NCBI GenBank assembly: GCA_026415215.1
Contig: JAOAHN010000062.1
Location: 1 to 34,065, forward strand
Direction of reading: 5' to 3'
Source of the DNA: Candidatus Hydrogenedentota bacterium
Lineage (GTDB): Bacteria; Hydrogenedentota; Hydrogenedentia; Hydrogenedentales; Hydrogenedentaceae
DNA: 34,065 nt
Shown here: piece by piece, positions 9,246-17,337 of the stretch
Layout of the letters: each line of letters opens with the position of its first letter
Numbering within the stretch: the stretch's first letter is position 1
Notes under the pieces: generated by a model
What the model was told of the DNA's origin: nothing
Databases searched by the model: none
Seen by the model: the letters and a program-made list of their open reading frames with translations, nothing else
Program-made: the position numbers and the translations under genes

Positions 9246-9360
9246 CCAACCTTCAGGGCAGGGTGAAATCCCCGACCGGCGGTGAAAGCCCGCGAGCAGA
9301 AATGTTGATTCGGTGAGATTCCGAAGCCGACGGTGAAAGTCCGGATGGAAGAACGGTTGG
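9246..9360 (+). promoter_or_regulatory. FMN riboswitch (RFN element)
   Basis: This is the conserved RFN aptamer that binds flavin mononucleotide. P1 is CCAACC (9246-9251) with GGTTGG (9355-9360). The conserved cores follow in order: AGGGCAGGGTGAAATCCC, GACCGGCGGTGAAAGCCC, GCGAGC, GATTCGGTGAGATTCCG, then GCCGACGGTGAAAGTCCGGATGGAAGA. With FMN bound P1 is stable. Without it, TCAGGGC (9253-9259) can pair exactly with GCCCTGA (9429-9435) in the 5' arm of the downstream terminator, a direct antitermination route. It controls the riboflavin genes that follow. Confidence 0.97.
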
Positions 9361-9374
9361 ATAGAAAATGAATT

Positions 9375-9412
9375 CTGATAGCCAAGATGGTTTCTTTGCA
9401 GCGGCCATCTTG
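9375..9412 (+). promoter_or_regulatory. Expression-platform hairpin with second alternative pairing
   Basis: CAAGATGG (9383-9390) pairs perfectly with CCATCTTG (9405-9412). Just before it CTGATAG (9375-9381) repeats part of the terminator's 5' arm, so it can pair with CTATCAG (9447-9453) in the terminator's 3' arm. The expression platform may therefore have two competing ways to disrupt the terminator. This is structural inference from complementarity. Confidence 0.5.
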
Positions 9413-9425
9413 CGGCATTTCCCTT

Positions 9426-9460
9426 AAAGCCCTGATAGGTTCAAAACTATCAGGGCTTTT
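9426..9460 (+). terminator. Riboswitch-controlled intrinsic terminator
   Basis: AAAGCCCTGATAG (9426-9438) and CTATCAGGGCTTT (9447-9459) form a perfect 13-bp stem with an 8-base loop, followed by TATTTTA. It lies between the FMN aptamer and ribD, the usual place for FMN-dependent transcription attenuation. Confidence 0.9.
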
Positions 9461-9495
9461 ATTTTAATACTCAACTAATAAATGAATTTTACACA

Positions 9496-10593
9496 ATGAA
9501 TTTGGAATACCAGCGACATATTTACTTCATGCGAAGAGCAATAGAGTTAGCAGAATTAGGTAGAGGAAAAACATCTCCGAATCCAATGGTAGGCTGTGTT
9601 ATTGTAAAAAATGGCAAAATAATCGGCGAGGGATATCATGAAGAAGCAGGAAAACCCCACGCTGAGATTAATGCATTGAATACTCTAACAGAGAGTCCGG
9701 AAGGCACTATAATCTACATCTCTTTAGAGCCATGTATTCACTATGGAAAAACACCACCGTGTGTTCCCAAAATAATCGAAGCAAAACCATCCGAAGTAGT
9801 TATTGCAATGCAAGACCCTAATCCTCTTGTATCTGGAAAAGGTATATCAGAGCTAAGAAATCAGGGGATTAAAGTAACTGTCGGGGTCTTAGAACATGAA
9901 GCAAAAAAACAAAATGAAGTTTTCATAAAATACATTACTACCAAAATGCCTTTCGTTATTGCCAAATGGGCTATGTCTATCGATGGTAAAATAGCCACTA
10001 AGAGCAAAAATTCCAAATATTTAACCTCTATAGAATCTTTACGATTGGTTCATAAAATAAGGAATGATGTAGATTCAATCTTAATAGGAGGAAATACTGC
10101 AATTATTGACAATCCCTATTTAACTCCTCGTCTTGTAGAAAAAACTTCTAATAGAACTAAAATTAGAGTAGTTTTAGATAAGAAATCCGGTCTACCAGAG
10201 AACTTAAACATTTTCAAATTTAAAGAAGGGGCAGAAACTTGGATTGCTACTCCTTTCAGTGATAGAAGATATAAAAGTGCTGATAGAGTGATAGTTATAC
10301 CTCCGGTCGAGGGAAAAATTCCTCTTGGAAAGTTAATGGAGGAATTGGGGAAAGAGAACATAACATCTGTACTAATTGAAGGTGGAGGAGAAACATTTTC
10401 CTCAGCATTTTCCGAAGGACTCATAGATAAAGTTTTTGTATTCATAGCACCCACTATAGTAGGCGGGAAAGATGCGCCTACTCCAATAGAGGGCAACGGA
10501 TTAGCTGAAACAGTAGCCGATGGAATTAATTTAAGAATCGAAAATATCATAAACTCTGGAAGAGACATTGTAATAATAGGATACCCAGAATAA
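9496..10593 (+). CDS. ribD: Riboflavin biosynthesis deaminase/reductase RibD
   Basis: Bifunctional cytosolic enzyme for the second and third steps of the pyrimidine branch of riboflavin synthesis: deamination of the diaminopyrimidinone ribosyl phosphate, then NADPH-dependent reduction of the ribose. The N-terminal deaminase domain has the zinc site H55-A56-E57 and PCIHYGKTPPC with C80 and C89. The family motif SPNPMVGCVI precedes it. The reductase domain from about residue 150 shows FVIAKWAMSIDGKIATKS, SILIGGNTAIIDNPYLTPR and IEGGGETFSS. At 365 residues the length is normal. No clear Shine-Dalgarno precedes the ATG at 9496, but the RibD homology begins directly after it. First gene of the FMN-riboswitch operon. 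Confidence 0.97.
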   Translation: MNLEYQRHIYFMRRAIELAELGRGKTSPNPMVGCVIVKNGKIIGEGYHEEAGKPHAEINALNTLTESPEGTIIYISLEPCIHYGKTPPCVPKIIEAKPSEVVIAMQDPNPLVSGKGISELRNQGIKVTVGVLEHEAKKQNEVFIKYITTKMPFVIAKWAMSIDGKIATKSKNSKYLTSIESLRLVHKIRNDVDSILIGGNTAIIDNPYLTPRLVEKTSNRTKIRVVLDKKSGLPENLNIFKFKEGAETWIATPFSDRRYKSADRVIVIPPVEGKIPLGKLMEELGKENITSVLIEGGGETFSSAFSEGLIDKVFVFIAPTIVGGKDAPTPIEGNGLAETVADGINLRIENIINSGRDIVIIGYPE

Positions 10594-10607
10594 AAAGGGT
10601 TATTTAA

Positions 10608-11237
10608 GTGTTCACAGGAATCATAGAAGAAGTAGGAACCATTTTAAGTCATCGTGCACATGAGATAGAAATCTCCGCGTCCAAAGATTTCTTAAATATA
10701 AAAAGTGGAGAAAGTGTGTCTGTAAACGGAGCTTGTCTTACAGTGGTACAAGTTAAAGAAAGCAGTTTTTTAGTGAATATATCCCCTGAAACTATCAAGA
10801 AAACGACTTTCTCTGAATTAAGTAATGGAGACAAAGTAAATTTAGAAAGGGCTATCCGAATTGGTGATAGACTCAATGGACATATTGTTTTGGGACATGT
10901 AGACTGTGTTGGAAAAGTAGAAAAAATAATACACGATGGAACTTTTTCTACATGGTGGTTTAGCTTCCCTGAAGAATTCTCAAAATATCTTGTTCCTAAA
11001 GGCTCAATTTCTATAGATGGTATTAGTTTAACCATAGTAGATATTGAGAAAAACCTATTTTCAGTGGCTATTATACCCGCCACATTTAGCAATACCAATC
11101 TCAAGTATAAAAGAGTAGGTCAAAAAGTCAACCTCGAAGTAGATATAATCGGAAAATATGTAGATAGGATACTATCATCTTATGCACCATCAAAGGGTAT
11201 CACGAAAGAGTTTCTGAGTCAATATGGGTTCATCTAA
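10608..11237 (+). CDS. ribE: Riboflavin synthase, alpha subunit
   Basis: Catalyses dismutation of two 6,7-dimethyl-8-ribityllumazines to riboflavin plus the pyrimidine, the last step of the pathway. The protein starts with the hallmark MFTGIIEEVG from a GTG start and has two tandem lumazine-binding barrels. The first includes VNGACLTV and VNLERAIRIGDRLNGHIVLGHVD; the second includes SIDGISLTIVDI and IPATFSNTNL. The length of 209 residues is typical. It lies 14 bases after ribD with AAAGGG upstream of the GTG, consistent with co-transcription. Often named ribC in other species. Confidence 0.96.
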   Translation: MFTGIIEEVGTILSHRAHEIEISASKDFLNIKSGESVSVNGACLTVVQVKESSFLVNISPETIKKTTFSELSNGDKVNLERAIRIGDRLNGHIVLGHVDCVGKVEKIIHDGTFSTWWFSFPEEFSKYLVPKGSISIDGISLTIVDIEKNLFSVAIIPATFSNTNLKYKRVGQKVNLEVDIIGKYVDRILSSYAPSKGITKEFLSQYGFI

Positions 11238-11273
11238 AAATACTACAACGATATAACAAAGGTAAATATTACT

Positions 11274-12464
11274 ATGCTATCTTCGCTTGAAGAAATTATA
11301 AAGGATCTGCAGGAAGGGAAAATGATAATCCTCATTGATGATGAGGATAGAGAAAACGAGGGTGACCTTGTCATGGCGGGAGAAAAGGTCACCCCTGAGG
11401 CAATAAATTTTATGGCAAAATATGGCAGGGGGCTTATATGTGTACCTATGCTTAAGGAGAGGCTTATAGAATTAGACTTACCGCCTATGACTACCGATAA
11501 TACCTCTCCATTCACAACAGCATTCCATGTTTCTTTTGACGCTAGTCACGGAATCACAACTGGTATAAGTGCTCACGACCGTGCTCGCACCATAAAACTT
11601 GCAGCCGATCCTAACGCCACAGCAAAAGACTTCGTGAGACCAGGACATGTATTTCCTTTGTGTGCCAAAGAAGGTGGGGTTCTCGTCAGAGCAGGTCAAA
11701 CAGAGGGGTCCATAGACTTACTCAAAATGGCTAATATGATCCCCGTAGCAGTGATATGTGAGATAATGAAAGATGATGGTACTATGGCGCGTCTTCCCGA
11801 CTTAGAGAAATTTGCACAAGAGCACGGACTAAAAATCTGCTCCATTGAACAAATTATTAGATACCGGAGAGCAAATGAAAAATTAGTAAGAAGGGTTGCG
11901 GAATCTCTACTACCTACTGAATACGGTGAATTTAAGGTTATCGTGTATGAAAGTATTATAGATACTTATCAACATATAGCTCTCGTAAAGGGAGAACCGT
12001 CTACTGGTGGACCTGTTCTCGTAAGAGTTCATTCTGAGTGTTTTACTGGGGATGTGTTAGGTTCCCTTAGATGCGATTGTAGAGGTCAACTTCATGAAGC
12101 GATGAGAATGATAGAAGAAGAAGGTAGAGGCGTAATAGTATATATGAGGCAAGAAGGAAGAGGTATAGGCCTTATAAATAAGATCAAGGCTTATGCATTA
12201 CAAGACCAAGGATTAGACACAGTAGAGGCAAATAAACATCTCGGATTTGACCCCGATCCCCGAGAATACGGATTAGGTGCCCAAATTTTGGCTGATTTAG
12301 GAATAAGAGAGATGAGGCTTATGACAAATAACCCTATAAAGAGAGCAGGATTAGAAGGATATGGACTAAAGGTAGTAGAGAGAGTTCCTATAATTGTACC
12401 CCCCAACCAATACAACGAAAAATATTTACAAACCAAGAAAGAAAAATTAGGACATCTACTTTAA
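11274..12464 (+). CDS. ribBA: Bifunctional DHBP synthase / GTP cyclohydrolase II
   Basis: Supplies both entry compounds of riboflavin synthesis. The N-terminal domain (about 1-200) makes 3,4-dihydroxy-2-butanone 4-phosphate from ribulose 5-phosphate and contains DDEDRENEGDLVMAGE, HVSFDASHGITTGISAHDR and RPGHVFPL. The C-terminal domain (about 205-396) is GTP cyclohydrolase II, with the zinc-binding pattern C-x10-C-x-C in HSECFTGDVLGSLRCDCRGQ, the segment MRQEGRGIGL and the late block LMTNNPIKRAGLEGYGL. Both active sites look intact. Fusion of the two domains is common in bacteria. AAAGG stands 11 bases before the ATG. Confidence 0.97.
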   Translation: MLSSLEEIIKDLQEGKMIILIDDEDRENEGDLVMAGEKVTPEAINFMAKYGRGLICVPMLKERLIELDLPPMTTDNTSPFTTAFHVSFDASHGITTGISAHDRARTIKLAADPNATAKDFVRPGHVFPLCAKEGGVLVRAGQTEGSIDLLKMANMIPVAVICEIMKDDGTMARLPDLEKFAQEHGLKICSIEQIIRYRRANEKLVRRVAESLLPTEYGEFKVIVYESIIDTYQHIALVKGEPSTGGPVLVRVHSECFTGDVLGSLRCDCRGQLHEAMRMIEEEGRGVIVYMRQEGRGIGLINKIKAYALQDQGLDTVEANKHLGFDPDPREYGLGAQILADLGIREMRLMTNNPIKRAGLEGYGLKVVERVPIIVPPNQYNEKYLQTKKEKLGHLL

Positions 12465-12475
12465 GGAGAAATATT

Positions 12476-12754
12476 GTGGGGAATGATCAAGCACACAATT
12501 TAAAAGTACTTAAGAAATGTAGCTCGGACTTAGAGGCACAAATGATTGTAGATTTACTTAAAGCCAATGGGATACATGCAATAATTGAGAATAGTCTCCC
12601 ACATTCCATCTTACCCGTAACAGGTGACGCGATAATTTTAGTGAGAGAAGAAGACTACAAACAAGCAATTGATTTATATGAATGCTTACAGGTACCTGAA
12701 GAAGAGCCAAACTATTGTGTTGAAGAAAATAACAATAAACAGAAGGAGTTATAA
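12476..12754 (+). CDS. Small DUF2007-like protein inside the riboflavin operon
   Basis: A 92-residue protein starting at GTG 12476 behind a strong AAGGAG. The core ([28 protein letters not shown], then [18 protein letters not shown]) resembles the DUF2007 'putative signal transducing protein' family, a small ACT-like fold of unknown function. No catalytic motif and no membrane segment. It sits between ribBA and ribH with short gaps, and its stop lies one base before the ribH ATG, so translation is probably coupled. A link to flavin synthesis is suggested only by position. Confidence 0.75.
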   Translation: MGNDQAHNLKVLKKCSSDLEAQMIVDLLKANGIHAIIENSLPHSILPVTGDAIILVREEDYKQAIDLYECLQVPEEEPNYCVEENNNKQKEL

Positions 12755-12755
12755 T

Positions 12756-13220
12756 ATGCCAACAATTATAGAAGGAGCCCTAACTCCTAAAGGGAAAAAA
12801 TTTGCAATTGTGGCCTCTCGCTTTAACGAATTCATAGTTCAGAAACTTCTCGAGGGGGCTTTAGACACACTTAGAAGGCATGACATACCTGAGAACGACA
12901 TTACAATAGTCTGGGTTCCAGGATCATTTGAGATCCCTCTGGTTGCTCAGAAGTTAGCTCAATCAAAAAGATATGATGCTATTATAGCATTGGGTTGCAT
13001 TATTAGAGGTGGAACTCCACATTTCGACTACATAGCGGGGGAAACAGCAAAAGGCATAGGTCAAGTAACATTATCTACAGGTGTTCCTGTAATTTTTGGC
13101 GTACTCACCACAGACAACATCGAACAAGCTATCGAAAGAGCAGGGACAAAAGCTGGAAATAAAGGAGCCCACGCTGCTTTAGCTGCATTAGAAGTGGTAT
13201 CACTCTTAGAACAAATTTAA
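12756..13220 (+). CDS. ribH: 6,7-dimethyl-8-ribityllumazine synthase
   Basis: Condenses 5-amino-6-ribitylaminouracil with dihydroxybutanone phosphate to give lumazine, the substrate of riboflavin synthase. The 154-residue protein shows the family blocks [44 protein letters not shown] with the catalytic histidine, VIFGVLTT and [11 protein letters not shown]. The frame is open further 5' to 12669, but that part overlaps the DUF2007 gene. The ATG at 12756 follows AAGGAG closely and fits the family's N-terminus. Confidence 0.96.
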   Translation: MPTIIEGALTPKGKKFAIVASRFNEFIVQKLLEGALDTLRRHDIPENDITIVWVPGSFEIPLVAQKLAQSKRYDAIIALGCIIRGGTPHFDYIAGETAKGIGQVTLSTGVPVIFGVLTTDNIEQAIERAGTKAGNKGAHAALAALEVVSLLEQI

Positions 13221-13249
13221 CACTTATTAATATAAACAAATCATTTGAA

Positions 13250-13672
13250 ATGGCTGAATCTTATGAGATAAGACATAAAGCTCGAATATATGCTCTTCAA
13301 TACCTTTTTGGCTTGGAGTTTCGAGAATTCGAGGGTGAGGATGATATAAAAACATTTTGGGAATACTTCCCTGCTAAAAAATCCATAAGAAAGTATGCAG
13401 AATTTATAATAAAGGGTGTCATAGAACACAAAGGCGAAATAGAGTCCACAATAAAAAATAACCTTACTAACTGGGATTATAGAAGAGTAGGAAATATCGA
13501 AAAAGTAGTAATGAAAATAGCTATTTATGAATGTTTGATTTCAAAAAAGGTGAATCCCAAAGTTGCAATTAATGAAGCTCTGGAAATAGCCCATCTCTTC
13601 GCTACTGAAGAGAGCCCCCGCTTTATAAATGGAGTATTAGATAAAATCCTAAATTCGGCACAAATGAAGTAA
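13250..13672 (+). CDS. nusB: Transcription antitermination factor NusB
   Basis: A 140-residue all-helical RNA-binding protein that, with NusE (S10), binds boxA RNA and promotes antitermination on rRNA operons. Family blocks are RHKARIYALQYLFGLEF at the N-terminus and NIEKVVMKIAIYECL, VNPKVAINEALEIAHLFATEESPRFINGVLDKIL at the C-terminus. It follows ribH by 29 bases; ribH-nusB adjacency is very common in bacteria and supports both calls. It is the last gene of the operon and converges with the coiled-coil gene after 31 bases, with no strong terminator visible in the gap. Confidence 0.94.
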   Translation: MAESYEIRHKARIYALQYLFGLEFREFEGEDDIKTFWEYFPAKKSIRKYAEFIIKGVIEHKGEIESTIKNNLTNWDYRRVGNIEKVVMKIAIYECLISKKVNPKVAINEALEIAHLFATEESPRFINGVLDKILNSAQMK

Positions 13673-13703
13673 AGAGAAAAAATTTCCCCCTGAAACCTCA
13701 ATT

Positions 13704-16700
13704 CTAAGACCCTGATAGAGGAGTTATTTCACAATTGGGTAAAGCGGACCTTAGTTGGAGCAATCCTTCTGCAGATATACCTGTGCCTGCCAAATGTAAT
13801 CTTCTTAAGTTTCTCATATTACGAATAATTCCCAAACTATGATTAGTTATTTTTGCTTGCTGTATCCAAAGTTCCTCTAATAGAGTAAAAGAATTAAATA
13901 TCTCAAACCCCCTATCAGTTATATTTATCGTATATAATTTCACTTCTCTTAGGTTTCTTAGACCTCCGAGTTTTAAGATTCCTACATCTGTCACTGAAGT
14001 TTGAATCAAATGCAGACTTTTCAGTCCTGTCAAGTGCGATATAGCGTCCATCTTTTCATCATTTACTCCGTATCCCACCATTACAAGAGCCTGAAGATCA
14101 TTCGGTTGGAGACTCCTAAGAGCTCCAAGGTCTTTAGCTGTATCGATCTCTGTCTGAAGTTTTACTTCTGTTTCCTTTGGTATCTTCACAATGCCCTTAG
14201 CATTCGAAAATTGTTTCCATTCAGTGCTTATAGGCGATCCCCAAGCACGAACATATATCCTTCCAAGAGATCTATCTTCAGGGAAAACTATGACTCTCTC
14301 TCCAGGAGGAAGCTCCGCCAATACTTCGGGGATTAGCGATTTACAACTTACTTGAACTCCACTAAGTTTCTCTTTGATCGACTCAAACACAGATTCCTTC
14401 AATTCTACATCAAGAAAAATGTTCTTAACCTTCAAATTAGCGAGCCATTTTAGGTGTTCCTCCTCTGGTATACCTTCAATAGTAAGAGTGTCTACACCTT
14501 CCGGAATATCAAAACCGTTTACAATAATCTTCGTTAAAAGTCCTGGGTCTGTCCTGAGTTGAACTTGCCAATCCCGTTCCACTTCTATACTTCCCCTTGC
14601 TTCACCCAATTTCTTCCAATCCGAAGAAGAACCCCCTGAGAGATAAAACAGAGTTCCAAAAGAAAAATTACCCCTAAATTCTATTCTTTTCTTTGTGTCC
14701 GCAACTGGCTGTTGGGAGCCACCACCTTGGATATTAGAATCTCTCTCTTGCTTAGGTGGTGGAGTAACAGACTCAGGAGGTGTACTAAGAATAGTTTCTT
14801 TCGAAGTTAAAGTAGTAGATTCACTAACTTTAGATCCCCCGGAAAAAACCATGTATCCCGCAATCACAAAAATCACCAATATTGCTACACATCCTAAAAT
14901 ATATATAAAAGGTATACCTCTTTTCTTAGTTTTAACTGGAATTGAAACACTTCCAGATACAGCAAGGGCCTCAGGAATCTCATCAAATATAGACTTACTT
15001 TCTTTTGATGATTCTTCTTTATCTTGAACTTGCTTTTCTGTTTGGGAAATAGAACGCAATTGCTTCTGCTTTAATTGCTCCAATTCTTCTCTCAAAGCTT
15101 GCCTTGAACTAAGAAGCATCGTAGTCTGAGAACGGAGGGCATCCATCTCAGCCATTAGTTCTTGAATCTGCTTCTCTTTAGAAATCTTCTCTTCATTAAT
15201 TCTCTGTATCTCTTTTTCTCTATTATTCAGGGCGTTCTGTAAGTCTTGTAATTGTTTTTTAGCTTCCATTAATTCGGCATTCTTTTCTTCCTCTCGAGAT
15301 TTCAAATTAAGAATTTCTTGCTCAAGTAGTTCATGATGAGTTTGTGTTGAACTCCGCTGTAAATGAAGAGAAACTAACTCAGCTTGAAGTTTTTCTATCA
15401 ATGCTTCTTTTTCAGCACGCCTTTTTATTTCTTCCTTTATAGCCTCTTCTTTTTCTAATAGAGTAGATGTCAATTCACTAATCTTTTCTTGAAGATCAGC
15501 AAACTCCTTCTCCTTTGATTGCAATCTTGCTCTAAAAGAATTCAACTCTTCAACAATTTTGCTTTCTGATGAAGTAGCTGCCTGAGCTTCTGCTCTAACA
15601 GCGCTTAACTCTTCCTGAAGTTTTTGAATGTGTTTTTTATATTCCTCTTGAGTTCTCTGGGATTCTCTAATTGCCTTTTCACTTGCAGCTAATTGTTCCT
15701 GAAGCTCTCTTACTTTATTTTGTGCCTCAAGGAGCTGCTTACTTTTTTCTTTTTCACCTAATTTAAGTTGCTCTAACTCTTGAACCATTAAGGATTCCGC
15801 TCTTGTGTAATGCTCAGCTTGAGCCTGCAGGTGAAGTAATTCCTGTTGAATTTGCTGTAAAGTTTCGGAGGTCATCTGGCTTCGCTTTTCCGCGTTTTGC
15901 AACAAAGCCTCTCTTTCAGCAAGCATTCTTTGAACTTTATCCAATTCAGAGCGAGTTACCTCAAGAGCCGATTCTTTCTGGATTGTGGCTTGCCTTAAAC
16001 CTTCAATCTCTTTTCGTAAATTTTGCTCTGCCTCAGTAGCTTGAACAGCCTGCGACTGAATTGAAGCCATTTCTTTTTTTAACCGATCAACCTCCTCCTT
16101 ATTCAGCCTTGACTGTTCCTCTAAATCTCTAATAAGAGATTCTTTCTCTTCCAACTGCCTTTTAAGAAGCGAAAGTGCGTTTCTGGTAGATTCTAATTCT
16201 TTGCTTTTTACTTCTTCTTGTTGTCTTAATTCATCTATTTGTCGCTTCAAGTAAGCTTGAGACTTTTCTGCTTCCCGGGCTTGCTCTTGTAACTTGCCTA
16301 ACTCATTCTGTAACTGATTTACTTCTCTTTGTTTCTCCTCCTTCTCATGTTCCAAAGTTCTTATTTCTTTTTCCCGCAACTCTAAGGTTTTTTGCAACTG
16401 TTGCAATTGAAGGGTTGCCTTTTGTAAAGCCTCTTCTTTACTTCTACTCAGGGTTTGTAATTCTTCTAATTCTTTCATTAACGATTCGTGCGATATTGCT
16501 GCCTGATTGGCTTTATCTTGGAGCAATAGGATTTCTGACTCCATCTTAGCAATTGTTTGTTCCCTTTTCTCTCTCTCAAGAGCGGCGAGTCTTATTTCTT
16601 GTTCTTTCTCCTCTAACGAAGCCTTAAGATAACTTAACTCATTCTGAGCCCTCTCCAACTCTTCTGCTTTTCTTTTTTCTTCCTCTCGGAGTCTTTCTAT

Positions 16701-17162
16701 CTCAACCAGTAACGCTTGTTTTGCCAATTCAGCTTCTTCAGTCTTAACTTGCATTTGAAGAAGCTTGGCTTCAAGTTCTTCCACCTTTTGTGCCAAGTAA
16801 AAGTCTTTTTCTGCTTCCCCTTTCTCCCTTTCTAAGCTAGTTTTAAGTATTCCAAATCTTCTCTTATAACTTTCAGTCAGGTCTCTAAGCAGTTCTCGCT
16901 CCTCATCGTCATAACACATATTAAAAAACTCGACTCTCCCCTCCAAATCATATATAAGTTTTTCTATTGTCAGAACATAATTTTCAACCTCATCATATAC
17001 TTTCAGAGCCAAAGCGAGTTCTGCTTTTAGTAACAATACATCTAAAAAATTATCTAACTCAGCGGGAAATGTATTTATAACCTCATAAGCAGTGCTAAAA
17101 TCGTGCCTAAAATATAAGTCATTAACCTTTTTGAATTTCAAATCTAAATCTTTTAGAAGCAT
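13704..17162 (-). CDS. Long coiled-coil membrane protein with C-terminal leucine-rich repeats
   Basis: An 1,152-residue protein of unknown function. Residues 1-90 are helical and TPR-like (FDLEF-type repeats around VINTFPAELDNFLDVLLLKAELALA). About 90-690 is an almost unbroken coiled coil rich in E, K, Q and L with heptad leucines. At about 746-771 lies one membrane segment (GIPFIYILGCVAILVIFVIA), preceded by basic KTKKR, which by the positive-inside rule puts the coiled coil in the cytoplasm. A Ser/Thr/Pro linker (about 772-820) leads to an outer part. About 1030-1140 form at least four leucine-rich repeats (LKSLHLIQTSVTDVGI, LREVKLYTINITDRGF, LEELWIQQAKITNHSL, LRRLHLAGTGISAEGL) of the cysteine-free GALA-like type. 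It could be a scaffold linking cytoplasm and envelope. GAGGT before the ATG supports the start. Divergent from the HDOD gene. Confidence 0.8.
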   Translation of the reverse strand: MLLKDLDLKFKKVNDLYFRHDFSTAYEVINTFPAELDNFLDVLLLKAELALALKVYDEVENYVLTIEKLIYDLEGRVEFFNMCYDDEERELLRDLTESYKRRFGILKTSLEREKGEAEKDFYLAQKVEELEAKLLQMQVKTEEAELAKQALLVEIERLREEEKRKAEELERAQNELSYLKASLEEKEQEIRLAALEREKREQTIAKMESEILLLQDKANQAAISHESLMKELEELQTLSRSKEEALQKATLQLQQLQKTLELREKEIRTLEHEKEEKQREVNQLQNELGKLQEQAREAEKSQAYLKRQIDELRQQEEVKSKELESTRNALSLLKRQLEEKESLIRDLEEQSRLNKEEVDRLKKEMASIQSQAVQATEAEQNLRKEIEGLRQATIQKESALEVTRSELDKVQRMLAEREALLQNAEKRSQMTSETLQQIQQELLHLQAQAEHYTRAESLMVQELEQLKLGEKEKSKQLLEAQNKVRELQEQLAASEKAIRESQRTQEEYKKHIQKLQEELSAVRAEAQAATSSESKIVEELNSFRARLQSKEKEFADLQEKISELTSTLLEKEEAIKEEIKRRAEKEALIEKLQAELVSLHLQRSSTQTHHELLEQEILNLKSREEEKNAELMEAKKQLQDLQNALNNREKEIQRINEEKISKEKQIQELMAEMDALRSQTTMLLSSRQALREELEQLKQKQLRSISQTEKQVQDKEESSKESKSIFDEIPEALAVSGSVSIPVKTKKRGIPFIYILGCVAILVIFVIAGYMVFSGGSKVSESTTLTSKETILSTPPESVTPPPKQERDSNIQGGGSQQPVADTKKRIEFRGNFSFGTLFYLSGGSSSDWKKLGEARGSIEVERDWQVQLRTDPGLLTKIIVNGFDIPEGVDTLTIEGIPEEEHLKWLANLKVKNIFLDVELKESVFESIKEKLSGVQVSCKSLIPEVLAELPPGERVIVFPEDRSLGRIYVRAWGSPISTEWKQFSNAKGIVKIPKETEVKLQTEIDTAKDLGALRSLQPNDLQALVMVGYGVNDEKMDAISHLTGLKSLHLIQTSVTDVGILKLGGLRNLREVKLYTINITDRGFEIFNSFTLLEELWIQQAKITNHSLGIIRNMRNLRRLHLAGTGISAEGLLQLRSALPNCEITPLSGS

Positions 17163-17187
17163 ATATGCGACCTCAGAACACTGTTAA

Positions 17188-17211
17188 CTGTTTACATTAG
17201 TGCGTAAACAG
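17188..17211. promoter_or_regulatory. 8-bp dyad upstream of the coiled-coil gene
   Basis: CTGTTTAC (17188-17195) and GTAAACAG (17204-17211) are exact inverted copies with an 8-base spacer. They lie 26-49 bases before the coiled-coil gene's ATG, in the divergent region with the HDOD gene. This could be an operator or a leader hairpin; no regulator is identified. Confidence 0.4.
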
Positions 17212-17337
17212 ACTTTCTATATTTTATTATATTAGAAATAAGGTCATTTTTTTAAAATTTTTCTTGAATTTATATAAATTTTAGAGCAATAATATTATAA
17301 GAGCGTAATTTTAAAAGAACTACCGGGAAGTTAAAAG

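Noticed and set aside
9233-9418. 61-residue frame antisense to the FMN riboswitch
   Set aside because: It is the complement of the conserved RFN structure and has no ribosome site; the RNA explains the sequence.
10116-10568. 150-residue antisense frame within ribD
   Set aside because: Low-complexity shadow of ribD without a ribosome site; the same applies to the 151-residue frame antisense to ribE.
12669-12755. Extended N-terminus of ribH
   Set aside because: The extra 29 codons overlap the DUF2007-like gene and are not part of the lumazine synthase family; the ATG at 12756 has a good ribosome site.
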